NCBI GenBank assembly: GCA_964601225.1
Contig: CAZRMM010000001.1
Location: forward strand, 310,001 to 374,000
Source of the DNA: CAYRGC01 sp964601225
GTDB taxonomy: Bacteria; Patescibacteriota; Gracilibacteria; Peribacterales; Peribacteraceae
Reading direction: 5' to 3'
Length of the DNA: 64,000 nt
Under the pieces are notes generated by a model that ran no database searches, was not told where the DNA came from, and was given only the letters and a program-made list of their open reading frames with translations. Below are positions 32,243 to 40,461 of this stretch, in pieces. Position 1 is the first letter of the stretch. Each line of letters opens with the position of its first letter. Both the position numbers and the translations under genes were made by a program.

Positions 32243-33670
32243 ATGCCACCAGCTCTGGAAGTCATCATCGGCCTCGAAGTCCACGCGCAGGTGAATTCCA
32301 AGACGAAGATGTTCTGCGGGTGCTCCACGGACGCTTTCGGCAAGGAGCCGAACACCACCGTGTGCGAAATCTGCATGGGTCATCCGGGTACGCTCCCCGT
32401 GCCGAACAAGACCGTGATCGAAAAAGCCGTCCGCGCCTCGCTCGCACTCGGCTGTACCGTGAACCCCGACTGCCACTTCGACCGCAAGCACTACTTCTAC
32501 CCGGATCTCCCCTACGGCTTCCAGATCTCACAGTACGACTACCCGTTGGCATCGAAGGGCGCGGTGGCATATCTGTGCGGGAAGACGGCGATGACCTGCG
32601 GCATCACGCGCTTGCACCTGGAGAACGACGCCGGAAAGCTCTCTCACCGCGGCGACGTGACGCTCTGCGACTACAACCGCGCTGGCTCTCCGCTCATGGA
32701 GATCGTCACGGAACCGGACCTGCGCTCGGCCGACGAAGCCAGCGCCTTCGCGCAGGAATTGCGCCGCATTCTCCTCGCCGTCGACGCCTCGGAGGCCGAC
32801 ATGTTCAAGGGCATGATGCGCTTCGACGCCTCGATCTCGCTCCGCGAGAAAGGCACCGCGAAGCTCAACCCGCGCAGTGAGATCAAGAACTTGAACTCCT
32901 TCCGTGCCCTCGAACGCGCCCTTGCCTATGAGGAAGAGCGGCTGCGGAAACTCTGGGAGGAAACGGGAAAGCCGCTCCCCGGAAACATCACCGTAGGCTG
33001 GATGGACGACGAAGGAAGAACTCGGTTGCTACGCGACAAAGAATCCGCCGACGACTACCGTTACTTCCCGGAGCCCGACATCCCGCCGCTCGTGACGACC
33101 GCGGACACGATCGCGAAAGCGAAGGCGTCGCTCCCGCGTCTCCCCTCGCAGCAGCGCGAACACTACACAAAACTGGGCCTCACGGAAGCGGAGGTGACTC
33201 TGCTTCTCGACGAATCCCGTCTCCAGAAGCTTTTCGACGCCGTGGAGACCAAAACCGGCGACGGCAAGCGTGCTTCAAGCCTGATCCTCTCGCAGCTTCT
33301 CGGATTTCTGAATGCCGCGGAGAAGTCGATCGATGACGCCCCGGGCGTTGAGGACGTGCTCGCCCTCGTAGAAAGCATCGACAAGGGAACGATCTCTGCC
33401 AACGCCGGCAAGACCGTACTCGAGAAGATGGTGGAGACCGGCAAGAAGCCGGAACAGATCATCAAAGAGGAAGGCATGGGCCAGATCTCGGACACCGGAG
33501 CCATCGAGGCCGCTGTGAAAGAGGCTATTGAGAAGAACCCCAAGGCCGTCGAGGACTACAAGAACGGCAAGCAGCAGGCCATCGGCGCCATCGTGGGCTA
33601 CGTGATGAAGCAGACCAAGGGCCAGGCGAATCCGAAAATGATCAACGACGTCCTGAAGAAATACCTCTGA
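32243..33670 (+). CDS. gatB: Asp/Glu-tRNA amidotransferase subunit B
   Basis: 475 residues. Kinase/tRNA-binding subunit of GatCAB, which converts mischarged Glu-tRNA(Gln) or Asp-tRNA(Asn). Seen: Ile-Gly-Leu-Glu-Val-His-Ala-Gln, Cys-Glu-Ile-Cys-Met-Gly-His-Pro-Gly (zinc-binding area), Asp-Tyr-Asn-Arg-Ala-Gly-Ser-Pro-Leu-Met-Glu-Ile and the C-terminal YqeY-like helical domain ending Lys-Gly-Gln-Ala-Asn-Pro. gatA and gatC are not in the window. Slightly shorter leader from the heptamer array than usual intergenic space. Confidence 0.95.
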   Translation: MPPALEVIIGLEVHAQVNSKTKMFCGCSTDAFGKEPNTTVCEICMGHPGTLPVPNKTVIEKAVRASLALGCTVNPDCHFDRKHYFYPDLPYGFQISQYDYPLASKGAVAYLCGKTAMTCGITRLHLENDAGKLSHRGDVTLCDYNRAGSPLMEIVTEPDLRSADEASAFAQELRRILLAVDASEADMFKGMMRFDASISLREKGTAKLNPRSEIKNLNSFRALERALAYEEERLRKLWEETGKPLPGNITVGWMDDEGRTRLLRDKESADDYRYFPEPDIPPLVTTADTIAKAKASLPRLPSQQREHYTKLGLTEAEVTLLLDESRLQKLFDAVETKTGDGKRASSLILSQLLGFLNAAEKSIDDAPGVEDVLALVESIDKGTISANAGKTVLEKMVETGKKPEQIIKEEGMGQISDTGAIEAAVKEAIEKNPKAVEDYKNGKQQAIGAIVGYVMKQTKGQANPKMINDVLKKYL

Positions 33671-33720
33671 CCGGAGAAAAGAATTGCGATGCCGCGGGGC
33701 CCGGGTAGCATGCGCGTCCT

Positions 33721-33975
33721 ATGAACTTCCAAAATACCGTCCATGTTGACCTTCGGGTAGCACCGACTTTGAAAATCTCGGGCAAGCCCGAAACACTCCC
33801 CAACAATGATGAAAGCATACGCATGACGTCGCTCGGATCGAAGAACAAGATCATCCGAGAGGTCCGTAACGGCATTGTTCGTCACGATGGGGATTCGTCA
33901 CGACACCGGCAAAAGGATTGGCCGCGGCAGCTACGACGCGCGCTTCCACACATCGCAAATCGCCTCGCTTCCTGA
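33721..33975 (+). CDS. Hypothetical protein, possibly frameshifted N-part
   Basis: 84 residues. The first 55 look protein-like (Val-His-Val-Asp-Leu-Arg-Val-Ala-Pro-Thr-Leu-Lys-Ile-Ser-Gly). After about base 33885 the frame becomes Arg/His-rich while the next reading frame becomes protein-like, so this may be the front of one gene broken by a +1 shift with the 33887 gene. TAGCAT (33706-33711) lies 9 bases before the ATG. Confidence 0.5.
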   Translation: MNFQNTVHVDLRVAPTLKISGKPETLPNNDESIRMTSLGSKNKIIREVRNGIVRHDGDSSRHRQKDWPRQLRRALPHIANRLAS

Positions 33976-34318
33976 CGAATACGCCGACCAATTGAATGAT
34001 CTCCTGAAGCACTGTCTTCCCGATGACACGTATGTTCTCGTCTATGGCGGCCGTACGACCAAATGCCCCAAAGAATGCTGCGAGAATCCCGAGAATACGA
34101 TGGACATCGCCGAACGCCTCAGTCGCTTGATCCGGCAGGATTTTCACTACCTCAGTCCACACTTGCTGAAGGCCGATGTCGCGGAGGAGCCTTTAAGTCC
34201 ACTCAGGGATAAAACCGTCTTGGTTTTGCCACATCGCAAAAAAGTCATCGTCCACGAAACGCCGATCCCCGGGGCCAAGCACGCCAAGTTGGAAGAGCGT
34301 ATCTTCGAGATTAACTAA
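33887..34318 (+). CDS. Hypothetical protein, possibly frameshifted C-part
   Basis: 143 residues from ATG 33887 (frame open to a TTG at 33875). Features: Gly-Arg-Gly-Ser-Tyr-Asp-Ala-Arg-Phe, a Cys cluster Lys-Cys-Pro-Lys-Glu-Cys-Cys-Glu-Asn-Pro and a basic C-terminal strand Pro-His-Arg-Lys-Lys-Val-Ile-Val-His-Glu. No family recognised. It overlaps the preceding frame by 89 bases, and no upstream promoter of its own is visible, supporting a split gene. Convergent with efp, 2 bases between stops. Confidence 0.6.
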   Translation: MGIRHDTGKRIGRGSYDARFHTSQIASLPDEYADQLNDLLKHCLPDDTYVLVYGGRTTKCPKECCENPENTMDIAERLSRLIRQDFHYLSPHLLKADVAEEPLSPLRDKTVLVLPHRKKVIVHETPIPGAKHAKLEERIFEIN

Positions 34319-34320
34319 GC

Positions 34321-34878
34321 CTAGGCCCGCTCGCGGTACTCGCCGGTCTCGGTGTTTACCTTCACCTTGTCGCCTTCGTTGACGAAGAGGGGCACCTGCA
34401 CGACGAGGCCGGTATCCATGGTAGCGGGCTTGGAGCCGCCCGTGGCGGTATCGCCCTTCACACCCGGGATCGTCTCCTTCACCGTGAGAATGACCGTGGA
34501 CGGGAGCTTGATCGAGATAGGCTTCTCGCCGTACATGAGCGCGTCGCACTCCAGGCTCTCCGTGAGAAAACCGGCGATTCCCTCGAGGGAATCAAGCTGG
34601 ATGGCGAACTGGTCGTACGTCTCAAGGTCCATGAACGTCGCCGCTTCGTTATCCCTGTAGAGAAACTGCACGTGTCGGTACCCCACGTCGGCCGGCTCGA
34701 TCTTCTCCGATCCCTGGAAGTTCCTGGCCATGATGACGCCCGTCTGGAGATTCTTCAGTTTGCACTGCATATTCGCCTTGCTCTGGCTTTTGCGGCCGAA
34801 CTGGGAGGCGAGGACGAGGTACGGCTCGCCGTCGATGGAGATGGCGCGGCCGGGCTTGAGATCCGTAATGGTGTACAT
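34321..34878 (-). CDS. efp: Translation elongation factor P
   Basis: 185 residues with the three beta-barrel domains of EF-P, which rescues ribosomes stalled at polyproline. The C-terminus Val-Pro-Leu-Phe-Val-Asn-Glu-Gly-Asp and Val-Asn-Thr-Glu-Thr-Gly-Glu-Tyr is diagnostic. The tip loop of domain I reads Gly-Arg-Lys-Ser-Gln-Ser-Lys-Ala instead of the common Pro-Gly-Lys-Gly-Gln-Ala, so the residue normally modified (E. coli Lys34) is displaced or replaced. CACTAT sits 6 bases before the ATG. Confidence 0.94.
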   Translation of the reverse strand: MYTITDLKPGRAISIDGEPYLVLASQFGRKSQSKANMQCKLKNLQTGVIMARNFQGSEKIEPADVGYRHVQFLYRDNEAATFMDLETYDQFAIQLDSLEGIAGFLTESLECDALMYGEKPISIKLPSTVILTVKETIPGVKGDTATGGSKPATMDTGLVVQVPLFVNEGDKVKVNTETGEYRERA

Positions 34879-34941
34879 AGGGCGATAGTGTGGAGATATG
34901 GCGAAAAGGCGTCAAGGGAGGGTCCACGAACAAGCTACCCT

Positions 34942-36960
34942 TCACTCCCCCGTGACCAAATCCCCCGTTCCGCTTTCCGCAGATGCACTCGACTCCTGCA
35001 TCTCTCGCTGGATTTTGCGATTCTGCTCATCGAGGATGCCAATTTGGCGGCGGATCTCCTGCGCAAGACCGTTATTGGGCATCACATGGTACAGGCGTCG
35101 CAGGATGCGCCCCTTATCGGAGTGGTGCTCAAGCGAGCGAATCTGTTCGCGAAGCTCGTTCATCTGTGAACGACGGAGCTCGAAAACGAAAATCTGGCCG
35201 CGGATGCGCTGCACAAACTGCTCCACCTCCTCATCCGACAACGGAACCTGCTGTAGTTGCGACGGAAGAAGCGGCTCCGTTCGACGCGTGAGAGCGGCGG
35301 ACGAATCGGGGAGCCTGTCCGGGCGACCCACGCTCTGTTCTTCGACGGAATTCTCCACCGCTGCAATAGTGGCTTCCACCTCCTGTCGACCTTCGGGGGT
35401 GAGCAGAGCGGACGTTCCCGTCTGCGCACTGAGCGATTCTCGGACCTCCGCAAGTTTCGCCTGGGCAACAGAAAGATCTCCTTCTTCGGCATGTCTCTTC
35501 GCGAGACTCACTTCGTCCAGTACGGCGGCGGCGGCCACGTCGGGCTTCTCCACCGTATCGGGCAACGAAGCGATCGTCTCTCTCACGGCCTGCTTGAGCA
35601 GGTAAGCGTCATCCGTTGGCAGCGCGGCCGAGGTATCCGCGGTGGCGGTGGCCACGACTTCGTCTTCGAGAATCTCGTCGATTGCGGTGTCCCCGGAACC
35701 GGTGGCAACCGAGAGGACAGTATCGCGGAACTCCCTAAGGGCGGTCTGCGCCTGGGCCTGCGCCTCGGAACCGGTACCGGTTGTCAGCAATGCGGCCGCC
35801 TCGCTCAAGCGCGTATTGGCATGGTTGAGCACCTTACGGGTCTTGGCCTCGCTGCCGAAGGTAAGCAGGACATCGACGGCTTCCGCCAGTCGCTTCACGG
35901 GATACAGTCGCGAATCCGGCAAAATGCCGGCAGCAGCGGCACGGCGCTCGCGCTGCATCTGCGCAAGTTCCTTCTGGTGAACGGCATCGCGGGCAATGTT
36001 GGCAGCAATCCAGGAATCGCCGTAGAGATCGGCATCCAGTTTCTTCGGTGTAAGAGACTCTTCTTTTTTGAGCGTGAGCTCCTCGCCGGCAAGGATCGAG
36101 ATGGCAATGCCTCGGCGCGTGACAATCGCACTGCGATCCCAGGAACGCACGACGGCAACGGACCTCATCTCCTGGTCCACGGAAAGACTTCCCTCCTGAA
36201 GAGTGATCCATCCTTGGGCCGTACCGATCGTAATGCCGCGAACCGGCTTCGGCGCAAAGCCCATCACCCAGAGTTCCCCTTGTTCAAGAGTGAGTGTCGG
36301 CTCACCGGAGGCGGACGAAGGACGGTCGCTGACATCATTCAAAGAAATCGTCGTGTGAGGGGCGAGACGGAAAACGGCATCGTCATGGAGCACGATCGTG
36401 AGCTCTCCGTCATCGGTCTGGAGACGGGACGCCTTCTGCAAGCGCAGCTCGCCCTCGATGGGCTGCCAGAGACCGCCGACGAGAATGAATGCCGTCCCAC
36501 GGGTCGCGGTTGCGATCACCGGGGATTCGGCAACCGAACGAGGAGCAAGAACGAGAAGCGGACTCAAGCGAACCACGATGGCGACGACGGCAAAAGCGGC
36601 GGCCCACTTGAGAGGATGGAAAGCACGAACGGGCGATGTCTGCAGTTGCGGAGCAATACGGGCCCACACCGTGGAAGCGGCATCTTCGGAGGGAAACAGC
36701 GTCTCCCGTACGCGATCCCAGAATCCTAACGTGGTAACCGGACTCAAGTGCGAACGAACGCGTGCCCACAGAAGAGGAGCCATTTCCGGGGTTGGCTCGG
36801 CAGCCTCACGTGCCGCTTCGAGCAAGCGAGCAGCCGTCATTTTTCGCTGCAATTTGCCAAAAACTCTGGATTTCGCCGCGTCAGAAGGACTCAGGTCCAG
36901 AGCGCTCTGCCGGAGCAGGCGTTCGGGTTCTGCCGGTGCGGAAGCGGGAGAGAGAGGCAT
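34942..36960 (-). CDS. Anti-sigma-factor-like membrane protein (FecR-like and DUF5667 regions)
   Basis: 672 residues. Cytosolic N-part of about 120 residues with Leu-Leu-Trp-Ala-Arg-Val-Arg helices, one membrane helix (about 118-140), then a FecR-like beta region (Gly-Thr-Ala-Phe-Ile-Leu-Val-Gly-Gly ... Ser-Arg-Leu-Gln-Thr-Asp-Asp-Gly-Glu ... Leu-Glu-Gln-Gly-Glu-Leu-Trp-Val) and a DUF5667-like stretch (Leu-Pro-Asp-Ser-Arg-Leu-Tyr-Pro-Val-Lys-Arg-Leu-Ala-Glu), ending in long coiled coils. The upstream sigma-factor gene is 35 bases away in the same operon, so it probably holds that sigma factor at the membrane. Confidence 0.8.
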   Translation of the reverse strand: MPLSPASAPAEPERLLRQSALDLSPSDAAKSRVFGKLQRKMTAARLLEAAREAAEPTPEMAPLLWARVRSHLSPVTTLGFWDRVRETLFPSEDAASTVWARIAPQLQTSPVRAFHPLKWAAAFAVVAIVVRLSPLLVLAPRSVAESPVIATATRGTAFILVGGLWQPIEGELRLQKASRLQTDDGELTIVLHDDAVFRLAPHTTISLNDVSDRPSSASGEPTLTLEQGELWVMGFAPKPVRGITIGTAQGWITLQEGSLSVDQEMRSVAVVRSWDRSAIVTRRGIAISILAGEELTLKKEESLTPKKLDADLYGDSWIAANIARDAVHQKELAQMQRERRAAAAGILPDSRLYPVKRLAEAVDVLLTFGSEAKTRKVLNHANTRLSEAAALLTTGTGSEAQAQAQTALREFRDTVLSVATGSGDTAIDEILEDEVVATATADTSAALPTDDAYLLKQAVRETIASLPDTVEKPDVAAAAVLDEVSLAKRHAEEGDLSVAQAKLAEVRESLSAQTGTSALLTPEGRQEVEATIAAVENSVEEQSVGRPDRLPDSSAALTRRTEPLLPSQLQQVPLSDEEVEQFVQRIRGQIFVFELRRSQMNELREQIRSLEHHSDKGRILRRLYHVMPNNGLAQEIRRQIGILDEQNRKIQREMQESSASAESGTGDLVTGE

Positions 36961-36995
36961 CGAACGACTGTATAAACGAAAAGGAGGGGCTTTTG

Positions 36996-37565
36996 TTACG
37001 CCCCTTCGCGGGCTTCTGGAGGCAGAAGTGCCTCTAATTTCTTCAGAGCTCGGAACTTCAGAATGCGCACGGCGCCTTCGGTCAAACGAAGAACGCGAGC
37101 CACCTCATCATGCGGAAGATCGGCGATGTAGGTCAGCGTGAGAACTTCTCGATACCGGTGTGGTAGCGCCTCCACGGCAGTACGTACCATCGCGAGCATA
37201 TCCGCGCGGCGGACGCGGGCGTCGGCGCGGTTGAACGCGTCGGGATCGGGCATCTCCTCGGAGACCTCTTCCGTCTGACGCTGCTGGCGATACACGTCGA
37301 TGATCGCGTGGCGCGCGATGCGAAAGAGCCACGCAGCAAACGGAATGCCGCCCTGCGGCTTATAGGTGTGCAGCTTCTCCCATACCTTCACGAACACGTC
37401 GGCTACGAGATCTTCCACGAGCTCGGGCTGCACGCGGAAAGAGGTATAGCGGTACACCGCCGGGAAAAAATGGTCGTAGATCTTCTCGAACGATTGGGTA
37501 TCGCCGCGCTGCGCACGCACCACGTACGCCTGGAGAACCGATTCCTCGATGGGATTTCCCGGCAT
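36996..37565 (-). CDS. ECF-type RNA polymerase sigma factor
   Basis: 189 residues: region 2 with Phe-Glu-Lys-Ile-Tyr-Asp-His-Phe-Phe-Pro and Asp-Leu-Val-Ala-Asp-Val-Phe-Val-Lys-Val-Trp-Glu-Lys, and region 4 with Leu-Pro-His-Arg-Tyr-Arg-Glu-Val-Leu and Leu-Pro-His-Asp-Glu-Val-Ala-Arg-Val-Leu-Arg-Leu-Thr-Glu-Gly-Ala-Val. Regions 1.1 and 3 are absent, as in group 4 sigma factors. ATG 37565 is preferred over one at 37601: TACACT on the minus strand (37575-37580) falls between them. Paired with the anti-sigma-like gene downstream. Confidence 0.92.
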   Translation of the reverse strand: MPGNPIEESVLQAYVVRAQRGDTQSFEKIYDHFFPAVYRYTSFRVQPELVEDLVADVFVKVWEKLHTYKPQGGIPFAAWLFRIARHAIIDVYRQQRQTEEVSEEMPDPDAFNRADARVRRADMLAMVRTAVEALPHRYREVLTLTYIADLPHDEVARVLRLTEGAVRILKFRALKKLEALLPPEAREGA

Positions 37566-37660
37566 GGAGTGCACAGTGTAGCGGGGAATACCCATACGCA
37601 CAGCGGTTTTCCCGGCAGAATTGCTCCTTTCGTCCTCGTGACTGATTCGATGTTTTCCGC

Positions 37661-37672
37661 TAGAATAAGAGC
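37661..37672 (+). promoter_or_regulatory. Leaderless -10 element before the 37673 gene
   Basis: TAGAAT (37661-37666), 6 bases, ATG 37673; divergent from the sigma-factor gene. Confidence 0.65.
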
Positions 37673-38515
37673 ATGACCAACAAAATTGAAATTCTCCCTA
37701 CGCACGCCCCCGAAGACCGGGAGGCTGCTTCAGCCAGAACGCTGTCCTCAATGCTTTCGATGATCCCACCCGTGGAAATGGAGATGTATGCAAAAGAGCT
37801 TGAAAATGCCGCAACGGATCCTCGGAAAGCAAAGAGTCTTGCGGAAAATCATCCTGTTTTTACCGCCTTTCTGATCTTGCACGGCACGGATTTGATGCAC
37901 GCTCACCGTACGAAAACCGTGAAGAAATTCGGATTGTTCAGCTCTCGCCCCGAACTACCGAAGGCAGCCGCGGCGACGAAGGGCGCTCTTGCTTTGCGAA
38001 AAGCGCTCGCGGGCATCCGTCAGCCGGAGCGTGGAGTAGCAGGAGAAAGACTCTCCGGTGCCGACACAAACGCGCGGCTCCATGAGCTGATCGTCAACGG
38101 TCAACCGACCTGCCCTGTTGCAGGCGTCACATCTTTTGGTTCGCTGCCCCCCGACGCCCTGCTGACATTGCGATATGCAGCCATGGCATTCTCAAAAACG
38201 CCCGAGCATATGCTGAACCAATACGTACGCGACACACTCTTGCCTGTCGCAAAAGTAAAGGGAAACGCCTACGAGCATTATCGCGCCAACGACCCCGCAA
38301 TCGTCCGTTCCGCCGATGCGTACAATCTTTTGAGGGGCATGAGCGTGAAACTCTCCAAAGCGCAAGACGATGGCGAATTCTTCCGCCTGATCGATAAGCA
38401 GGAAATCAAAGTCGGCCAGGATGAGTGGACTGCCGCAGAAACCATTCGTCAGCGCGATGCCAACCATACGCCGGTTGAAAAACTGTTCGTCAAAGAATAC
38501 CTCCCCAAACACTGA
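37673..38515 (+). CDS. Hypothetical protein
   Basis: 280 residues, soluble, largely helical, no signal peptide. Visible segments include Met-Ile-Pro-Pro-Val-Glu-Met-Glu-Met-Tyr and Pro-Thr-Cys-Pro-Val-Ala-Gly-Val. No family recognised. Transcribed divergently from the sigma/anti-sigma operon, which makes it a possible regulon member; that is inference from position. A clear -10 element at the correct spacing supports the start. Confidence 0.7.
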   Translation: MTNKIEILPTHAPEDREAASARTLSSMLSMIPPVEMEMYAKELENAATDPRKAKSLAENHPVFTAFLILHGTDLMHAHRTKTVKKFGLFSSRPELPKAAAATKGALALRKALAGIRQPERGVAGERLSGADTNARLHELIVNGQPTCPVAGVTSFGSLPPDALLTLRYAAMAFSKTPEHMLNQYVRDTLLPVAKVKGNAYEHYRANDPAIVRSADAYNLLRGMSVKLSKAQDDGEFFRLIDKQEIKVGQDEWTAAETIRQRDANHTPVEKLFVKEYLPKH

Positions 38516-38603
38516 ACATTCCTCACGCCTGATCTCTCGTGATCGTGATGACTGTGATGATCGGAAATATCTGAGAGTCTTTCTTCATTCTCGCTCGATC
38601 CCC

Positions 38604-38620
38604 CGTCAAGCTCGGGGCCC
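38604..38620. repeat. Small palindrome of the TCG-GCTC type
   Basis: CCCCGTCAAGCTCGGGG, between convergent genes. The gap 38516-38649 holds no gene. Confidence 0.5.
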
Positions 38621-38649
38621 CGGCGGCTTCGATGGCTTGATGGCTTTCC

Positions 38650-40452
38650 TCACTCCCACTCGATCGTGCCCGGCGGTTTATTCGTGAGATCGAGGAAGAC
38701 CAAGTCGATGCCGTCGACGGCCATGACGGCCTCCGTCATGCGCTTGAGCGTCTTCGGTGGCAGGACAAACGCGTTGGCCGTCATCGCGTCGGTGGAGCTG
38801 ATGGGACGCAGAACGATGGACTGACCGTTCTTCGCGGTGCCGAAGGGCACGAGCACGACCGGGAACTGCCATATGGCGTCGCCGAGGCCGTCCTCGCGCA
38901 TGATGCGCTGGGCGACGTCGTCGGCTTCGCGGAGGAGGTCCGCGCGCTCGCGCGTGAGGTACCCGGGCGTGAAGACGAGGGACGGAACCTCGGATTGCGA
39001 CGTGCAGAGGAGAACGCGGCTGATCTCGCGGTCGCGGTTCGGGATGTCGGTCGCGAGCTTGAGGTGCTCCGACATGACGGTCGCGGGGTCCTTCGCGAAG
39101 AGCGCCACGGCATGGCGATAGGTGCGACCGTCGCCCTGCACGCCGACGGATTTCACGGGGAGGATCGTGTTGGGAAGATTCACGCCCTGGCATGTCGAAG
39201 GCGTGCCCCCAAAGGGTTCTTTTGAGCAGAGGATGCGAACGCCCAAGCCTGGCCCCGGGAAGGGATGCCGCCACACGAGCTCGCGCGGGAGACCGAGCTC
39301 CTCGCCGAGCGTGCGGACTTCGTCCTTATAGAGCTCCTTGAGCGGCTCGATGACGAGACCTTTCTCGATGAGTTTTTGGATGGCATCGACGCGGTTGTGG
39401 TGCGTCTTGATGTGGTCCGCGTGCTTCGTGCCGCCGGTCTCGATGGTGTCGGGGTAGATCGTCCCCTGCCCGAGCATCCAGCCGTCCTCGATCCGGAGGT
39501 TCATCTCCTCGCTCACGCGCTTCTGGACGGCGAGGAACGTATCGCCGATGACTTTGCGCTTCGCCTCCGGCTCATAGACCCCTTCGAGGTTTTTGAAAAA
39601 CTCCGCGGAAGCATCTTCGATCCGCAGGTTTTTGATGCCCAATCGATCGAACGCCTCTTTGATGAGCGCCACCTCGTTCTTGCGCATGAGACCGGTATCG
39701 ACAAGGAGTCCCTGAACACGATCGTGACCGAGAACTTCGTTGAGCAGCGTGAAGGCCACCGTGGAATCGACGCCGCCGGAGACGAGCATGAAGACCTTCT
39801 TATCTCCCACCTCCTTCTTCACCTGCGCGCCGATGTAGTCGGCGAAGCTGTCGATGTTCCAGGGCGCGGGCGCACAGAGCTTCACGAAGTTCTCGAGAAT
39901 CGTCATGCCCCCCTCGGTGTGCGTGACCTCGATGTGGAACTGGATGCCGAAGATTTTCTTGTTCGGATTCGCCATCGCGGCAATGAGTCCGTTCTCCGAG
40001 GTGAGCGTCTCCGTGAAACCTTCCGGGACTTTGGTAACGACGTCCCCGTGGGACATCCACGTCGTGAATTCCCGAGGCAACCCCTGGAGAACATCCAGGC
40101 GTCCTGGCGTCTTGGCGTCCTGGCGCCGTACTTTCGTAGGGCCATATTCCTTCACCGTCCCCGGTTTTACCTCTCCCCCGAGCGCGTGCGCGAGCCACTG
40201 GTGTCCGTAGCACAACCCGAGCACCGGGACACCGAGATCGAAGATCTTCGGATCGGCCTGGGGACTGCCTTTCTCATACACGCTCTGCGGACCGCCCGAA
40301 AGGATGATGCCGGCGCAGCCCTTGAGCTCGGACGCGGGCGTCTCCGGGACGCGGATCTCGGAATAGGCTCCGAGGCGGCGGACGCGGTTCCCGATGAGGT
40401 GCGCGTATTGTCCGCCGAAATCGAGGATGACGATGCTTCCGGGGTGGAGCAT
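38650..40452 (-). CDS. guaA: GMP synthase (glutamine-hydrolysing)
   Basis: 600 residues; E. coli GuaA has 525. Converts XMP to GMP. Order: class I glutamine amidotransferase (Cys in Leu-Cys-Tyr-Gly-His-Gln, His-Ile-Glu in Phe-His-Ile-Glu-Val-Thr), the ATP pyrophosphatase P-loop Ser-Gly-Gly-Val-Asp-Ser-Thr-Val, and the dimerisation domain ending Lys-Pro-Pro-Gly-Thr-Ile-Glu-Trp-Glu. Extra length comes from loops; one insert (Arg-Arg-Gln-Asp-Ala-Lys-Thr-Pro-Gly-Arg) is coded by an octamer array. TAGGCT lies 6 bases before the ATG. Confidence 0.96.
   Translation of the reverse strand: MLHPGSIVILDFGGQYAHLIGNRVRRLGAYSEIRVPETPASELKGCAGIILSGGPQSVYEKGSPQADPKIFDLGVPVLGLCYGHQWLAHALGGEVKPGTVKEYGPTKVRRQDAKTPGRLDVLQGLPREFTTWMSHGDVVTKVPEGFTETLTSENGLIAAMANPNKKIFGIQFHIEVTHTEGGMTILENFVKLCAPAPWNIDSFADYIGAQVKKEVGDKKVFMLVSGGVDSTVAFTLLNEVLGHDRVQGLLVDTGLMRKNEVALIKEAFDRLGIKNLRIEDASAEFFKNLEGVYEPEAKRKVIGDTFLAVQKRVSEEMNLRIEDGWMLGQGTIYPDTIETGGTKHADHIKTHHNRVDAIQKLIEKGLVIEPLKELYKDEVRTLGEELGLPRELVWRHPFPGPGLGVRILCSKEPFGGTPSTCQGVNLPNTILPVKSVGVQGDGRTYRHAVALFAKDPATVMSEHLKLATDIPNRDREISRVLLCTSQSEVPSLVFTPGYLTRERADLLREADDVAQRIMREDGLGDAIWQFPVVLVPFGTAKNGQSIVLRPISSTDAMTANAFVLPPKTLKRMTEAVMAVDGIDLVFLDLTNKPPGTIEWE
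40095..40126. repeat. Octamer array inside guaA
   Basis: CCAGGCGT, CCTGGCGT, CTTGGCGT, CCTGGCGC in consecutive 8-base steps. It codes a loop of the amidotransferase domain that is about five residues longer than in ordinary GuaA. Confidence 0.75.
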
Positions 40453-40461
40453 GGCGCTAGC

